Origin: Endomicrobiaceae bacterium | Lineage (GTDB): Bacteria; Elusimicrobiota; Endomicrobiia; Endomicrobiales; Endomicrobiaceae | DNA: 54,955 bases | Assembly (NCBI GenBank): GCA_028711215.1 | Contig: JAQTSO010000006.1 | Location: 1 to 54,955 of the forward strand | Direction of reading: 5' to 3' | Shown: in pieces, positions 1-7,651 of the stretch | How the letters are laid out: each line of letters opens with the position of its first letter | Position numbering within the stretch: position 1 is the stretch's first letter | Program-made: the position numbers and the translations under genes | The notes under the pieces: model-generated | What the model was told of the DNA's origin: nothing | The model's input: only the letters and a program-made list of their open reading frames with translations | Database searches by the model: none

Positions 1-1
1 A

Positions 2-703
2 GTTGTATGTTCTAAAACGAATAAAGCAGATGTATATATTATGGGAAACATAGGTGACGATAATTACGGTAAAATAGTGAAAGAATCAATGTCCGGACTT
101 AATATAAACAGCCAACATTTATATACGGTAAAAGGTGTAACGGCACATCATATAATAAATATAGACGAAAATGGTGACAGATATTTTAAACCGAATAGTT
201 GGCATGATGGTGTTTGGAAAGATTATGTTATAAGTGACAGCGATAAAATATTTATGAATGGCATGGATGTTGTGGCAACAACTTATTATGAGTCAACTTT
301 CAAAGATATTTTAGAGATTAGAAAAGATTCGGGATTTTTATTGTCTGTTGATTTTCATGATGAAAAGATTGATATGTCATGGGAAAAATATTTAAATAAT
401 ATTGATTTATTTTTCATTAGTGGCAACAACCAAAAATTAGAGCAATTGGAACGATGGTCAAAAAACTTTCATACGGTATTTACCGCAACACTCGGGAAAT
501 GTGGCAGCATTACATATCATAAAGGTAATAAATATAAATGTGATGCAATAAAAGTCAGTGAAGTTATTGACACAACCGGATGTGGCGACAGTTACCAGGG
601 GGCATTTATAGTTGATTATATGTTAAACAAGGATATTAAAAGTGCTATGGCTAAGGGATCCGAATCTGCTGCAATAACCTTGTCATTTGTCGGTGGATTT
701 TAA
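2..703 (+). CDS. PfkB-family sugar kinase, fructoselysine 6-kinase-like (5' end outside window)
   Basis: The reading frame is open from the left edge, so the start codon lies outside the window and the first in-frame ATG at 41 is internal. The visible part covers most of a ribokinase/PfkB fold. It has an IGDDNYG segment near the N-terminus, a GVTA segment typical of the substrate lid region, and a C-terminal DTTGCGDS motif, the anion hole and catalytic Asp of PfkB kinases (usually DTxGAGD). The layout resembles FrlD, which phosphorylates fructoselysine on the 6-hydroxyl using ATP, but the substrate cannot be settled from sequence alone. The gene ends 81 bases before der and appears to be a separate unit, since a possible promoter sits in the gap. 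Confidence 0.75.
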   Translation, partial: VVCSKTNKADVYIMGNIGDDNYGKIVKESMSGLNINSQHLYTVKGVTAHHIINIDENGDRYFKPNSWHDGVWKDYVISDSDKIFMNGMDVVATTYYESTFKDILEIRKDSGFLLSVDFHDEKIDMSWEKYLNNIDLFFISGNNQKLEQLERWSKNFHTVFTATLGKCGSITYHKGNKYKCDAIKVSEVIDTTGCGDSYQGAFIVDYMLNKDIKSAMAKGSESAAITLSFVGGF

Positions 704-711
704 ATCGTATT

Positions 712-741
712 TTGTTGTATTAGAAACACAAATATTATAAA
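712..741 (+). promoter_or_regulatory. possible sigma70-type promoter before der
   Basis: TTGTTG (712-717), an 18-base spacer and TATAAA (736-741) lie between the sugar kinase stop and der. An AAGGA ribosome binding site follows at 771-775. The match is partial and the region is AT-rich, so this is a weak call. Confidence 0.3.
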
Positions 742-784
742 ATCCGTAATTATGGTAAAATTTGTTTTTAAGGATTAATCAAAC

Positions 785-2110
785 ATGCATAAAAAAATAG
801 CAATAGTCGGCAGACCAAATGTAGGTAAATCAACTTTATTCAACAGATTTGTAGGCAAAAAAAAGGCAATAATTCACAGTATGCCGGGTACAACCAGGGA
901 TAGAAATGATTTTATTGTTAATTGGAAAGATAAAAGTTTTATTGTTACAGATACGGCAGGTTGGAGCAGTGACGTTAGTGAATTTTCAAAATCAATGAGC
1001 CAACAGCTTGATGTGGCTATACAGGGCTGTGATATTGTTCTTTTTCTGGTTGATGGCAAAGACGGAGTTCATCCTTTTGAACCTTCGATTGCAAAAACTC
1101 TCAGAAGCAGTCAAAAAGATGTTATTTTAATTGTAAATAAAATAGATACATTTGCCGAAGAAGTGAAAACTTATGATTTTTATAGTTTAGGGTTTGACCA
1201 GATGATTTCGGTTTCTGCTACTCATGGCAGAAATATGATAGAATTGTTAGAAACAATTTGTGATAAAATAGGAAATGACGGTTATGTAGACAAAGAAGAT
1301 AAAATTTTAAAAATTATTTTTGTCGGTAAACCTAATGTAGGTAAATCATCGCTGGTTAATGCAATAGTTAAAGAAGAAAGGTGTATTGTACATAATACTC
1401 CCGGTACGACGAGAGACTCGTTAACTGTACACGCAACACATAAAGATACCGATTATTTGCTTATAGATACTGCAGGACTTCACAGAGGCAATAAAACAAA
1501 AGATGATATGGAATATTTATCAACTTTAAGTACAAATTATGCATTGGATGATGCAGATATTGCTGTTTTAGTTGCGGATGCATCACAGGGGATAGGAGAA
1601 ACAGAAGCAAAAATTGCAGGACTTATTATAGAAAAAAAGAAACCATGTATAATTGCAGTAAATAAATGGGATTTAATAGAAGATAAAGAAGATCAGGTTA
1701 AATTATTCCAGCAACAATTAGAAGAAAAGTTAAAATTTTTAGACTGGTCTGACATTATTTTTATATCTGCAAAAACAGGACAAAGGATAGACAGAATTTT
1801 CAGACTGGCTCCTTTAATTTATGAACAATATTCAAAACTTTTAACACAGCAGGAATTAAATGATGCAATAAGAACCGCTACGGCTAATAAACCGTTGCAA
1901 AGAAAGGGTAAATTAGTGAAAATTAAAGAGTCAGAACAATTAATTTCAAAACCGCCTACGTTTAGATTTTCTGTTAATGATTTAGAATTATTACATTTTT
2001 CATACAGGAGATACATTGAAAATTTTTTAAGAGAAAGATTTTCGTTCCAAGGCACTCCGATAGTTTTAAAGTTCAGACAATATACTAAATCAAATAAGGA
2101 AAATAGATGA
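785..2110 (+). CDS. der: ribosome-associated GTPase Der (EngA)
   Basis: Der is a double GTPase needed for late 50S ribosome assembly. Two G domains are visible: the first with GRPNVGKS (about residues 9-16), PGTTRD, DTAGW and NKID, the second with GKPNVGKSS (about 181-189), PGTTRD, DTAGL, NKWD and SAKTG. A KH-like C-terminal domain follows. At 441 residues it has normal family length. AAGGA at 771-775 precedes the ATG by nine bases. Its stop overlaps the plsY start by four bases (ATGA), so der, plsY and gpsA are probably translated in a coupled way from one mRNA. Confidence 0.96.
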   Translation: MHKKIAIVGRPNVGKSTLFNRFVGKKKAIIHSMPGTTRDRNDFIVNWKDKSFIVTDTAGWSSDVSEFSKSMSQQLDVAIQGCDIVLFLVDGKDGVHPFEPSIAKTLRSSQKDVILIVNKIDTFAEEVKTYDFYSLGFDQMISVSATHGRNMIELLETICDKIGNDGYVDKEDKILKIIFVGKPNVGKSSLVNAIVKEERCIVHNTPGTTRDSLTVHATHKDTDYLLIDTAGLHRGNKTKDDMEYLSTLSTNYALDDADIAVLVADASQGIGETEAKIAGLIIEKKKPCIIAVNKWDLIEDKEDQVKLFQQQLEEKLKFLDWSDIIFISAKTGQRIDRIFRLAPLIYEQYSKLLTQQELNDAIRTATANKPLQRKGKLVKIKESEQLISKPPTFRFSVNDLELLHFSYRRYIENFLRERFSFQGTPIVLKFRQYTKSNKENR

Positions 2111-2715
2111 AGACAGCAATATATTTGCTTATGGCTTATTTATGCGGGGCGATACCGTTTGCGTTTATAATTTCAAAATATTTTAAAAGTGTAGATATAA
2201 GAAAATGCGGATCGGGAAATCCGGGAGCAACAAATGTTTTCAGATCAGTTAGTAAACCATTGGGTATTTTGACATTTGTTTTAGATGCTTTAAAAGGATT
2301 TATTCCTGTTTATTTTGCCGGTTTTATAAATCCTTCAATTTATTTTATTTTAGCGGTAGCTTTGGTTACAGTAATAGGTCATGTTTATACTGTTTTTTTA
2401 AATTTTAAAGGCGGCAAAGGTGTTGCAACGGGTTGTGGTGTATTTATCGCTTTTGCACCAATGGTAACAGTTATATGTTTTTTGATTTTTGCAATAACTT
2501 TGTTTATTTCAAAATATGTTGCACTTTCATCAATGTTTGCTGCAATTGCACTTCCAATAATTTTAAAAATATTTAATTATCAGGACGTAATTGTTTTATT
2601 TGCCGTAATTCTTGCGATGATTGTTATCATAAGACATTTAAGTAATATAAAGAGAATACTTAACGGTACTGAAAATAAAATTGTGTTAAAGAAAAAAGAG
2701 GTAAAACAAATATGA
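2107..2715 (+). CDS. plsY: glycerol-3-phosphate acyltransferase PlsY
   Basis: PlsY is an inner-membrane enzyme that moves an acyl group from acyl-phosphate to the 1-position of glycerol-3-phosphate, the first step of phospholipid synthesis. The three conserved family segments are recognisable: a GSGNPGATNVFR loop near residues 36-47, an FKGGKGVATG loop in the middle, and a C-terminal segment containing RHLSNIKR. Several hydrophobic helices make up the rest of its 202 residues. It overlaps der upstream and gpsA downstream by four bases each. The pairing with gpsA is logical because GpsA makes its glycerol-3-phosphate substrate. Confidence 0.95.
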   Translation: MKTAIYLLMAYLCGAIPFAFIISKYFKSVDIRKCGSGNPGATNVFRSVSKPLGILTFVLDALKGFIPVYFAGFINPSIYFILAVALVTVIGHVYTVFLNFKGGKGVATGCGVFIAFAPMVTVICFLIFAITLFISKYVALSSMFAAIALPIILKIFNYQDVIVLFAVILAMIVIIRHLSNIKRILNGTENKIVLKKKEVKQI

Positions 2716-3707
2716 AAATATCTGTTTTGGGTGCAGGCTCATGGGGAACGACATTAGCATGCGTATTGGCTGATAACGGACATGATGTCTCTATTTGGGA
2801 ATTTGATAAAACAGTTGCCGATAAATTAAACAAAGAAAGAGTTATTCCTTTTATAGGCGGTGCTGAGATACCAAAAAATATTATAGTTACAAATGATTTA
2901 AACATAGTATCATCTCAGGGAGCGGTATTAATAGTCGTTCCGTCACATGTTTTAAGATCAACTCTTTTGACAATTAAAAAATTAAAAATAGATATGAAAA
3001 ATAAACTGGTTATAAGTGCCACAAAAGGTATTGAAAATGATTCATTGCTGAGAGCTTCCGAAATTATTGAAGAAATTTTTCCTGAGCAAAAAAATAATGT
3101 AGTTGCTTTATCAGGTCCCAGTCATGCAGAGGAAGTTTCTAAAAAAATGCCTACTGTAATTGTTTCTGCATCAAAAAATGATAAAAATGCTGTTTTATGC
3201 AGAGATTTATTTATGAATGATTACTTAAGGGTATATACTCAAGATGATATAATAGGAGTTGAATTGGGGGCCTCTTTAAAAAATGTTTTTGCTATCGCCG
3301 GCGGAATTATTGACGGTCTCTCTTTTGGTGATAATACTAAGGCAGCAATAGTTTCAAGAGGGCTCAAGGAACTTGTTAAATTAGGTGTATTATTAGGCGG
3401 AGATAAAAATACATTTTACGGGTTATCAGGAGCGGGAGATTTGATGGTTACATGTTTTTCTAAACATTCAAGAAACAGAAGTTTAGGAGAAATGATAGCA
3501 AAAGGAAAAACATTGCAGGAAGCAGAAAAAGATTTAAAGATGATTGCTGAGGGTGTAAAAACAACAATTAGTGCCTATGAACTCGGTAAAAAATATAATG
3601 TGGAACTTCCGATAATAAATGAAGTTTATGAAGTATTATTTAAAAATAAATCTGCTAAACAAGCAGTTATGGATCTTATGACAAGAGCCCCAAAAGCAGA
3701 AATTTAG
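2712..3707 (+). CDS. gpsA: NAD(P)+-dependent glycerol-3-phosphate dehydrogenase GpsA
   Basis: GpsA reduces dihydroxyacetone phosphate to sn-glycerol-3-phosphate in the cytosol, feeding the adjacent PlsY. The protein opens with a Rossmann signature, GAGSWGTTLA. It then shows SATKGIE, LSGPSHAEEV and a C-terminal NTFYGLSGAGDL segment followed by CFSKHSRNR, all typical of the family including the catalytic Lys region (GASLKNV). Its length, 331 residues, is normal. An AAGAGGT ribosome binding site lies at 2696-2702 inside plsY, and the start overlaps the plsY stop. Confidence 0.96.
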   Translation: MKISVLGAGSWGTTLACVLADNGHDVSIWEFDKTVADKLNKERVIPFIGGAEIPKNIIVTNDLNIVSSQGAVLIVVPSHVLRSTLLTIKKLKIDMKNKLVISATKGIENDSLLRASEIIEEIFPEQKNNVVALSGPSHAEEVSKKMPTVIVSASKNDKNAVLCRDLFMNDYLRVYTQDDIIGVELGASLKNVFAIAGGIIDGLSFGDNTKAAIVSRGLKELVKLGVLLGGDKNTFYGLSGAGDLMVTCFSKHSRNRSLGEMIAKGKTLQEAEKDLKMIAEGVKTTISAYELGKKYNVELPIINEVYEVLFKNKSAKQAVMDLMTRAPKAEI

Positions 3708-3743
3708 GAGTTTTAACAACAAACTTTAGCCGGAGAAAAAAAT

Positions 3744-4001
3744 ATGACAAAAAATGATTTAATTAACAAATTGGCAGAGATAATGCCGTCAAAAAAAAAT
3801 GCAAGTGAAGCTGTTAATAAGTTATTTGAATCTATTTTAACAGCTTTAAAAGACGGTCAAAAAGTTGTTGTAACCGGTTTTGGCAGTTTTAATTTAAAGG
3901 TTACAGAAACTAAAAAAGGCAGAAATCCAAAAACGGGTGAAGTTGTTATGATCCCGCCTAAGAAAAAAATAAGATTTAAACAGTCTAAGGAAGTATTTTA
4001 A
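3744..4001 (+). CDS. hup: HU-family nucleoid DNA-binding protein
   Basis: This is a short (85 residues), basic protein of the HU/IHF family, which bends and compacts DNA as a dimer. The N-terminal helical dimerisation part begins MTKNDLINKLAE. The signature GFGSFNLK stretch and the DNA-binding beta arm (KKGRNPKTGEVVMIPPKKKI) follow. A GGAGA ribosome binding site precedes the ATG. It lies 36 bases after gpsA in the same direction, so it may be transcribed with that block. Whether it acts as HU or a more specific IHF-like protein cannot be told. Confidence 0.93.
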   Translation: MTKNDLINKLAEIMPSKKNASEAVNKLFESILTALKDGQKVVVTGFGSFNLKVTETKKGRNPKTGEVVMIPPKKKIRFKQSKEVF

Positions 4002-4011
4002 CTAATAAATA

Positions 4012-4025
4012 TGAAAATATTTTCA
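4012..4025. repeat. perfect 14-base inverted repeat after HU gene
   Basis: TGAAAAT followed directly by its reverse complement ATTTTCA lies 10 bases after the HU stop. It has no T-run, so it is a poor intrinsic terminator. It could be an operator or a chance AT-rich palindrome. Confidence 0.3.
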
Positions 4026-4088
4026 ATATATAGGGTGACAAAATATTCCGATAGATACACTGATGAGTCTGCAAAAATAATTTATTGT

Positions 4089-4116
4089 TTGTGATATCTT
4101 AGGATTGTTGTAAAAT
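4089..4116 (+). promoter_or_regulatory. possible promoter of the MerR-type gene
   Basis: TTGTGA (4089-4094), a 16-base spacer and TAAAAT (4111-4116). Transcription would begin within about three bases of the ATG at 4126, giving a nearly leaderless message. Confidence 0.35.
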
Positions 4117-4125
4117 ATAAATGTT

Positions 4126-4461
4126 ATGGATATTAAAAAATATTTATCAATAAGTGAAGTTGCAGAAAGAGTTCATGTTAAAGCCCATACACTTCGTTAT
4201 TGGGAGAAAGAAAAATTGCTTAAGCCTGAAAGACATTCCGGTTTAAGAAAATATTCCACAAAAGACATTGACCTAATTAATGAGATAAAAGATTTATTGT
4301 ACAATAAGAAAATTACGATATCAGGTGTTAAGAAAATTTTAAAGGGTGATAAGAGAGTAAAAGACCCTCAACTTAAGTTGTTTAAAGACATACAGGATAT
4401 AAGTTCGTTAAAAGCTATTAAAGAAGATATTAAGGAAATTTTAAATATTTTAAAACAATAG
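4126..4461 (+). CDS. MerR-family transcriptional regulator (short)
   Basis: The N-terminal half is a MerR winged helix: ISEVAERVHVKAHTLRYWEKE (motif RYWE), then RKYSTKDIDLI, with an extended helix after it. At 111 residues it is short and has no obvious C-terminal effector domain or metal-binding cysteines, so any ligand is unknown. No ribosome binding site precedes the ATG. A -10-like TAAAAT ends nine bases before it (4111-4116, with TTGTGA 16 bases upstream), so its mRNA may have almost no leader. tRNA-Pro follows ten bases after the stop. Confidence 0.85.
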   Translation: MDIKKYLSISEVAERVHVKAHTLRYWEKEKLLKPERHSGLRKYSTKDIDLINEIKDLLYNKKITISGVKKILKGDKRVKDPQLKLFKDIQDISSLKAIKEDIKEILNILKQ

Positions 4462-4470
4462 TAGTTTCGT

Positions 4471-4544
4471 CGGGGCGTAGCGCAGGTGGCTAGCGCACTC
4501 CCTTGGGGTGGGAGAGGCCGCTGGTTCAAGTCCAGTCGCCCCGA
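4471..4544 (+). tRNA. tRNA-Pro (anticodon GGG)
   Basis: A complete cloverleaf can be drawn. The acceptor arms CGGGGCG (4471-4477) and CGCCCCG (4537-4543) pair perfectly, with discriminator A at 4544. The anticodon arm is CTCCC-TTGGGGT-GGGAG, placing anticodon GGG in the loop. The T arm carries TTCAAGT between GCTGG and CCAGT. CCA is not encoded. It lies just after the MerR-type gene on the same strand. Confidence 0.97.
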
Positions 4545-4595
4545 TATAAAAATTGCTTTTAAAATAAATAAAAAATATAGTCAAAATGTAAATTA

Positions 4596-5777
4596 ATGAA
4601 AAAATCCATATTAATATTATTTACAATTTTTATATTTTTACATTCAGAAAATATTATTGCGATAAATACTAATGATTCTTCCGGTTCACAAGAACTCTAT
4701 CAAAATATTAATTTGGGTTCTTTTGGACAGCAAAACACATGGGTTAACTTGGATTCAAATATCGGTTATATTGCTCCTAATGAAATTGTATATGAAGATT
4801 CTTTAACCAGTGAAATTGAAATAGTCGCAGAATCCCCGTATTTTGATTTCTTTAATTATATTCCTGACACAAACAGTAAGTTGCTTTCACTTGATGACGA
4901 TAATAAAATAATCATTAAAAATGAATCTCAAATTTTGTTGCAAACACAATATGCCGATTTATACGGCAATGAAATATTAAATGATTATCCAAAAATTTAC
5001 TATAGAATAAAAAACAGCGGTGATTCTTTTGTTGAAACTAAAATGGATAATGTAACAGGTAATACATTTTCAAAGGTTTTGAACATTGATTATGGAGAGT
5101 ACGAATATTACTGTACGGCAACAAATGATAATTATCCGGGGATTTATCAGTCCGAAATTCAAACTTTTATAGTTACCGAAAGACCGCACACATTTTTAAA
5201 TTTAAACCCGAATACACAAAATGATAATGCAAATCCAAATGTCGGTATTTCTTTTAGTTGGACAGCAACAAAAGGAGTGCCTACCGATACACTCTCATAT
5301 GTATTTTGTATAGGAACAAATATCAACGATTTCTCAGAGATTAATTTAAATATAAATAATGATTATATAATTAACACTTTGCAATCGAGGACAAGATATT
5401 ATTGGAAAGTGAAGGTGGCAAATCAATATGGAGTTGAACTTCTAAATCCTGAAATTTTTTCATTTATTACTCTGGGAGAAATAATCAGAATATATAATGC
5501 CCCAAATCCTTTTAATCCTCAAAAAGGTGAAAATACAAGGATATTTTTTGAAATGCCTGAAAACGGTTCTGCACAATTGGATATATATTCGGAATATGGT
5601 GATAAAATAAAAACGATTTCATTGAATAATTTACTTCAGGGAAGTAATGAGGTTGCATATGACGGCAGAGACGGCAACGGCAGAGTTTTATACAACGGTA
5701 CATATTTGTGTATTTTAAAGAAAAAATATTCAGGGCAGACAAAAACGGAAAAATGCAGACTTTTAATAATAAAGTAA
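4596..5777 (+). CDS. secreted protein with fibronectin-III-like and FlgD/T9SS-type C-terminal domain
   Basis: The 393-residue protein starts with a signal peptide (basic MKKS followed by a hydrophobic stretch to about residue 22). The central part is low-complexity beta-rich sequence. Around residues 200-295 it has a fibronectin III-like layout (FSWTAT, YYWKVKV, FSFIT). The last 95 residues begin YNAPNPFNP and continue through a DIYSEYGDKIKTI strand, GRDGNGR and NGTYLCIL. That is the FlgD-like Ig / type A sorting domain pattern seen on cell-surface cargo. Its 3' end overlaps the PorV-like gene by 25 bases. I infer a surface or secreted protein; no enzymatic domain is recognisable. Confidence 0.7.
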   Translation: MKKSILILFTIFIFLHSENIIAINTNDSSGSQELYQNINLGSFGQQNTWVNLDSNIGYIAPNEIVYEDSLTSEIEIVAESPYFDFFNYIPDTNSKLLSLDDDNKIIIKNESQILLQTQYADLYGNEILNDYPKIYYRIKNSGDSFVETKMDNVTGNTFSKVLNIDYGEYEYYCTATNDNYPGIYQSEIQTFIVTERPHTFLNLNPNTQNDNANPNVGISFSWTATKGVPTDTLSYVFCIGTNINDFSEINLNINNDYIINTLQSRTRYYWKVKVANQYGVELLNPEIFSFITLGEIIRIYNAPNPFNPQKGENTRIFFEMPENGSAQLDIYSEYGDKIKTISLNNLLQGSNEVAYDGRDGNGRVLYNGTYLCILKKKYSGQTKTEKCRLLIIK

Positions 5778-7546
5778 TATTATCTGTAATATCGTGTTTT
5801 CTTGCGGTTGTTAATCTGTATCCGCAAGGGGCAAGAAAAAACTTTCTTTCACACGGGCCGTCAGTTTCTTCTTTTGCACAGGGAGAAACAGTTTTAAATA
5901 ATAACGACGATCCTGCAATAATATTTTATAACAGTTCATTATTATCTTTTTTTAATTACAATTCAGTTTCACTTGGCAGATATAATTTGTTTGACGGGAC
6001 ATCATATAATTCAGTTTCGGTAAGTTTAAATTTAACGGATAATTTTAATTTAGGATTGTCGGTTATTAATTTGTCAAGCGGTGATGTTGAAATCAGGCAA
6101 GATCCGTTTGATGTTCCCAGAAATATACAGACTAATCAATGGGCTTACATATTGGCATCTTCTTATCTGATTAATCCGATTAATACTGCGCTAGGAGTTA
6201 ATTTAAAATATATTATTATGGATTTATATGAAAAAAAAGATGCCGGATCGGCTTTTGATGTTTCGCTGTCAAAATTTATAAATAATATAGATATGTTTAG
6301 CACGCAAACAACAATTGGATTTGGGCTATCCGCACAAAACATTGTCGGAACCGGTGTAAAATTAGATACTTACAGAGAAGATTTTCAGAAAATTTTTGTA
6401 CTGAGTTCAATGATAAAGATTCCCGTTAAATTCAGACTAGAATCAAAAGATACTGTTGCATTGTCATTAGATGCAAGAAATGAAGATTCAAATACGGAAT
6501 TGTTTACAGGGTTGGAATACTGCATATCGGATAAATATGCTTTGAGAGTCGGATATTATTGCGAACATATTACTGCGGGTTTTGGAGTTGATATAGCGAA
6601 TTTAGTTGTTAATTATTCGGCTGATTTTAATGAAATAGACTTAATCAATAGATTTTCACTTTCGTATAAGTGGATGCAAAGAAAGATTTATAAAGTAAAT
6701 GATGGTTTAGATATTGAAGCAAAAAATGTTATTGAAGAAGATAAAATATCAAGAATTGAAGCAGAAAAAATGTTTGCCAAGGCAAAAAAATTCTATTCAA
6801 ACGGACAGTATTTATATGCGACAGAAAATTTACAAAAACTCATAGTTAAATATCCAAATCATGAGTCTTCAATGTTTTTTTATCAAAAAATAAAAAAGAA
6901 AATGAAAGAGGATTCAGTATCAATGTTAGTCAGCGATTTTAGTTCATATACATATGCATCCGGATATGTTAATTATTATGAAGGTGATTATTATCAATGT
7001 GCAAAGGAATGGATGAAATATTTGCAATTCGATAAAGAAAATAAAGAAATATCAGAGAGATTGAAACAAGTTAATAATATTTTGGCAAACGAACTTTTAA
7101 AACAGCAAAAAATTGCATTTGAAAAACAAGCAAATGAATTTTTACAGACCGGTATTGATAAATTTAATAAAAAACAATGGATTGCCTGTATAAAACAAAT
7201 GGAAAAATTACAAACATTTGTCCAGTCTTCGAAATTCACAACATCATTTAATTTTTATGAGATAGCAAAAGATTATATTGATAAATCGGTTGCAGAACTA
7301 ATGGCTACGGTACAAAAAATTAAATGTGAAACATCAGGTCAGGAAAGTGTTCAGACGCAGTCAGCCGAAATACAGGAAATAGATGAGAAAACAGCAGATG
7401 TAAAATATCGGGAAGGACTAAGTCTGTATGCGAACGGGAAACATGTTGAAGCCGAAAGAATGTGGGAGTTAACACTCAGACTTAATCCAAACCATACAAG
7501 AGCAATAAATGCATTGAATCGTTTGAGAAATCAGAGTAAATTATGA
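5753..7546 (+). CDS. PorV/PorQ-like outer-membrane barrel fused to TPR repeats
   Basis: I place the start at the ATG at 5753, not the in-frame ATG at 5708, because it gives a clean signal peptide (MQTFNNKVILSVISCFLAVV). Residues about 30-310 resemble PorV/UPF0164 barrels: a DDPAIIFYNSSLLS segment near the N-terminus and alternating strands such as LGVNLKY and YALRVGYY. From about residue 330 on, the sequence is helical, with TPR-like units (MFAKAKKFYSNGQYLYATENLQKL, and a clear one at the C-terminus containing YANGKHVEAERMWE and LNPNHTRAINAL). The gene starts inside the upstream cargo-like gene, suggesting translational coupling. PorV shuttles T9SS cargo in Bacteroidota; that role here is inference. 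Confidence 0.65.
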   Translation: MQTFNNKVILSVISCFLAVVNLYPQGARKNFLSHGPSVSSFAQGETVLNNNDDPAIIFYNSSLLSFFNYNSVSLGRYNLFDGTSYNSVSVSLNLTDNFNLGLSVINLSSGDVEIRQDPFDVPRNIQTNQWAYILASSYLINPINTALGVNLKYIIMDLYEKKDAGSAFDVSLSKFINNIDMFSTQTTIGFGLSAQNIVGTGVKLDTYREDFQKIFVLSSMIKIPVKFRLESKDTVALSLDARNEDSNTELFTGLEYCISDKYALRVGYYCEHITAGFGVDIANLVVNYSADFNEIDLINRFSLSYKWMQRKIYKVNDGLDIEAKNVIEEDKISRIEAEKMFAKAKKFYSNGQYLYATENLQKLIVKYPNHESSMFFYQKIKKKMKEDSVSMLVSDFSSYTYASGYVNYYEGDYYQCAKEWMKYLQFDKENKEISERLKQVNNILANELLKQQKIAFEKQANEFLQTGIDKFNKKQWIACIKQMEKLQTFVQSSKFTTSFNFYEIAKDYIDKSVAELMATVQKIKCETSGQESVQTQSAEIQEIDEKTADVKYREGLSLYANGKHVEAERMWELTLRLNPNHTRAINALNRLRNQSKL

Positions 7547-7562
7547 AATTAAATTTTGTTTC

Positions 7563-7589
7563 AAAATCAATATATTTTTAATTGATTTT
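7563..7589 (+). terminator. AT-rich hairpin, possible weak terminator
   Basis: AAAATCAAT (7563-7571) and ATTGATTTT (7581-7589) form a 9-bp stem with an AT-rich loop, followed by TAAG, not a long T-run. It lies 17 bases after the PorV-TPR gene. Its right arm contains the -35 box of the bamA promoter. Confidence 0.35.
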
Positions 7590-7610
7590 TAAGTGGTATT
7601 TTAATATAAT
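7582..7610 (+). promoter_or_regulatory. sigma70-type promoter for the bamA-lpx operon
   Basis: TTGATT (7582-7587), a 17-base spacer and a consensus TATAAT (7605-7610). The spacing is ideal and the gene downstream, bamA, has a good ribosome binding site about 40 bases on. Confidence 0.65.
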
Positions 7611-7651
7611 TCCAGGAATATAATTTAAAATTTAAAGGAAGGCTTTATATA

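Noticed and set aside
5708-5752. Upstream ATG start for the PorV-TPR gene
   Set aside because: It would add 15 charged residues before the signal peptide; the ATG at 5753 gives a normal export signal.
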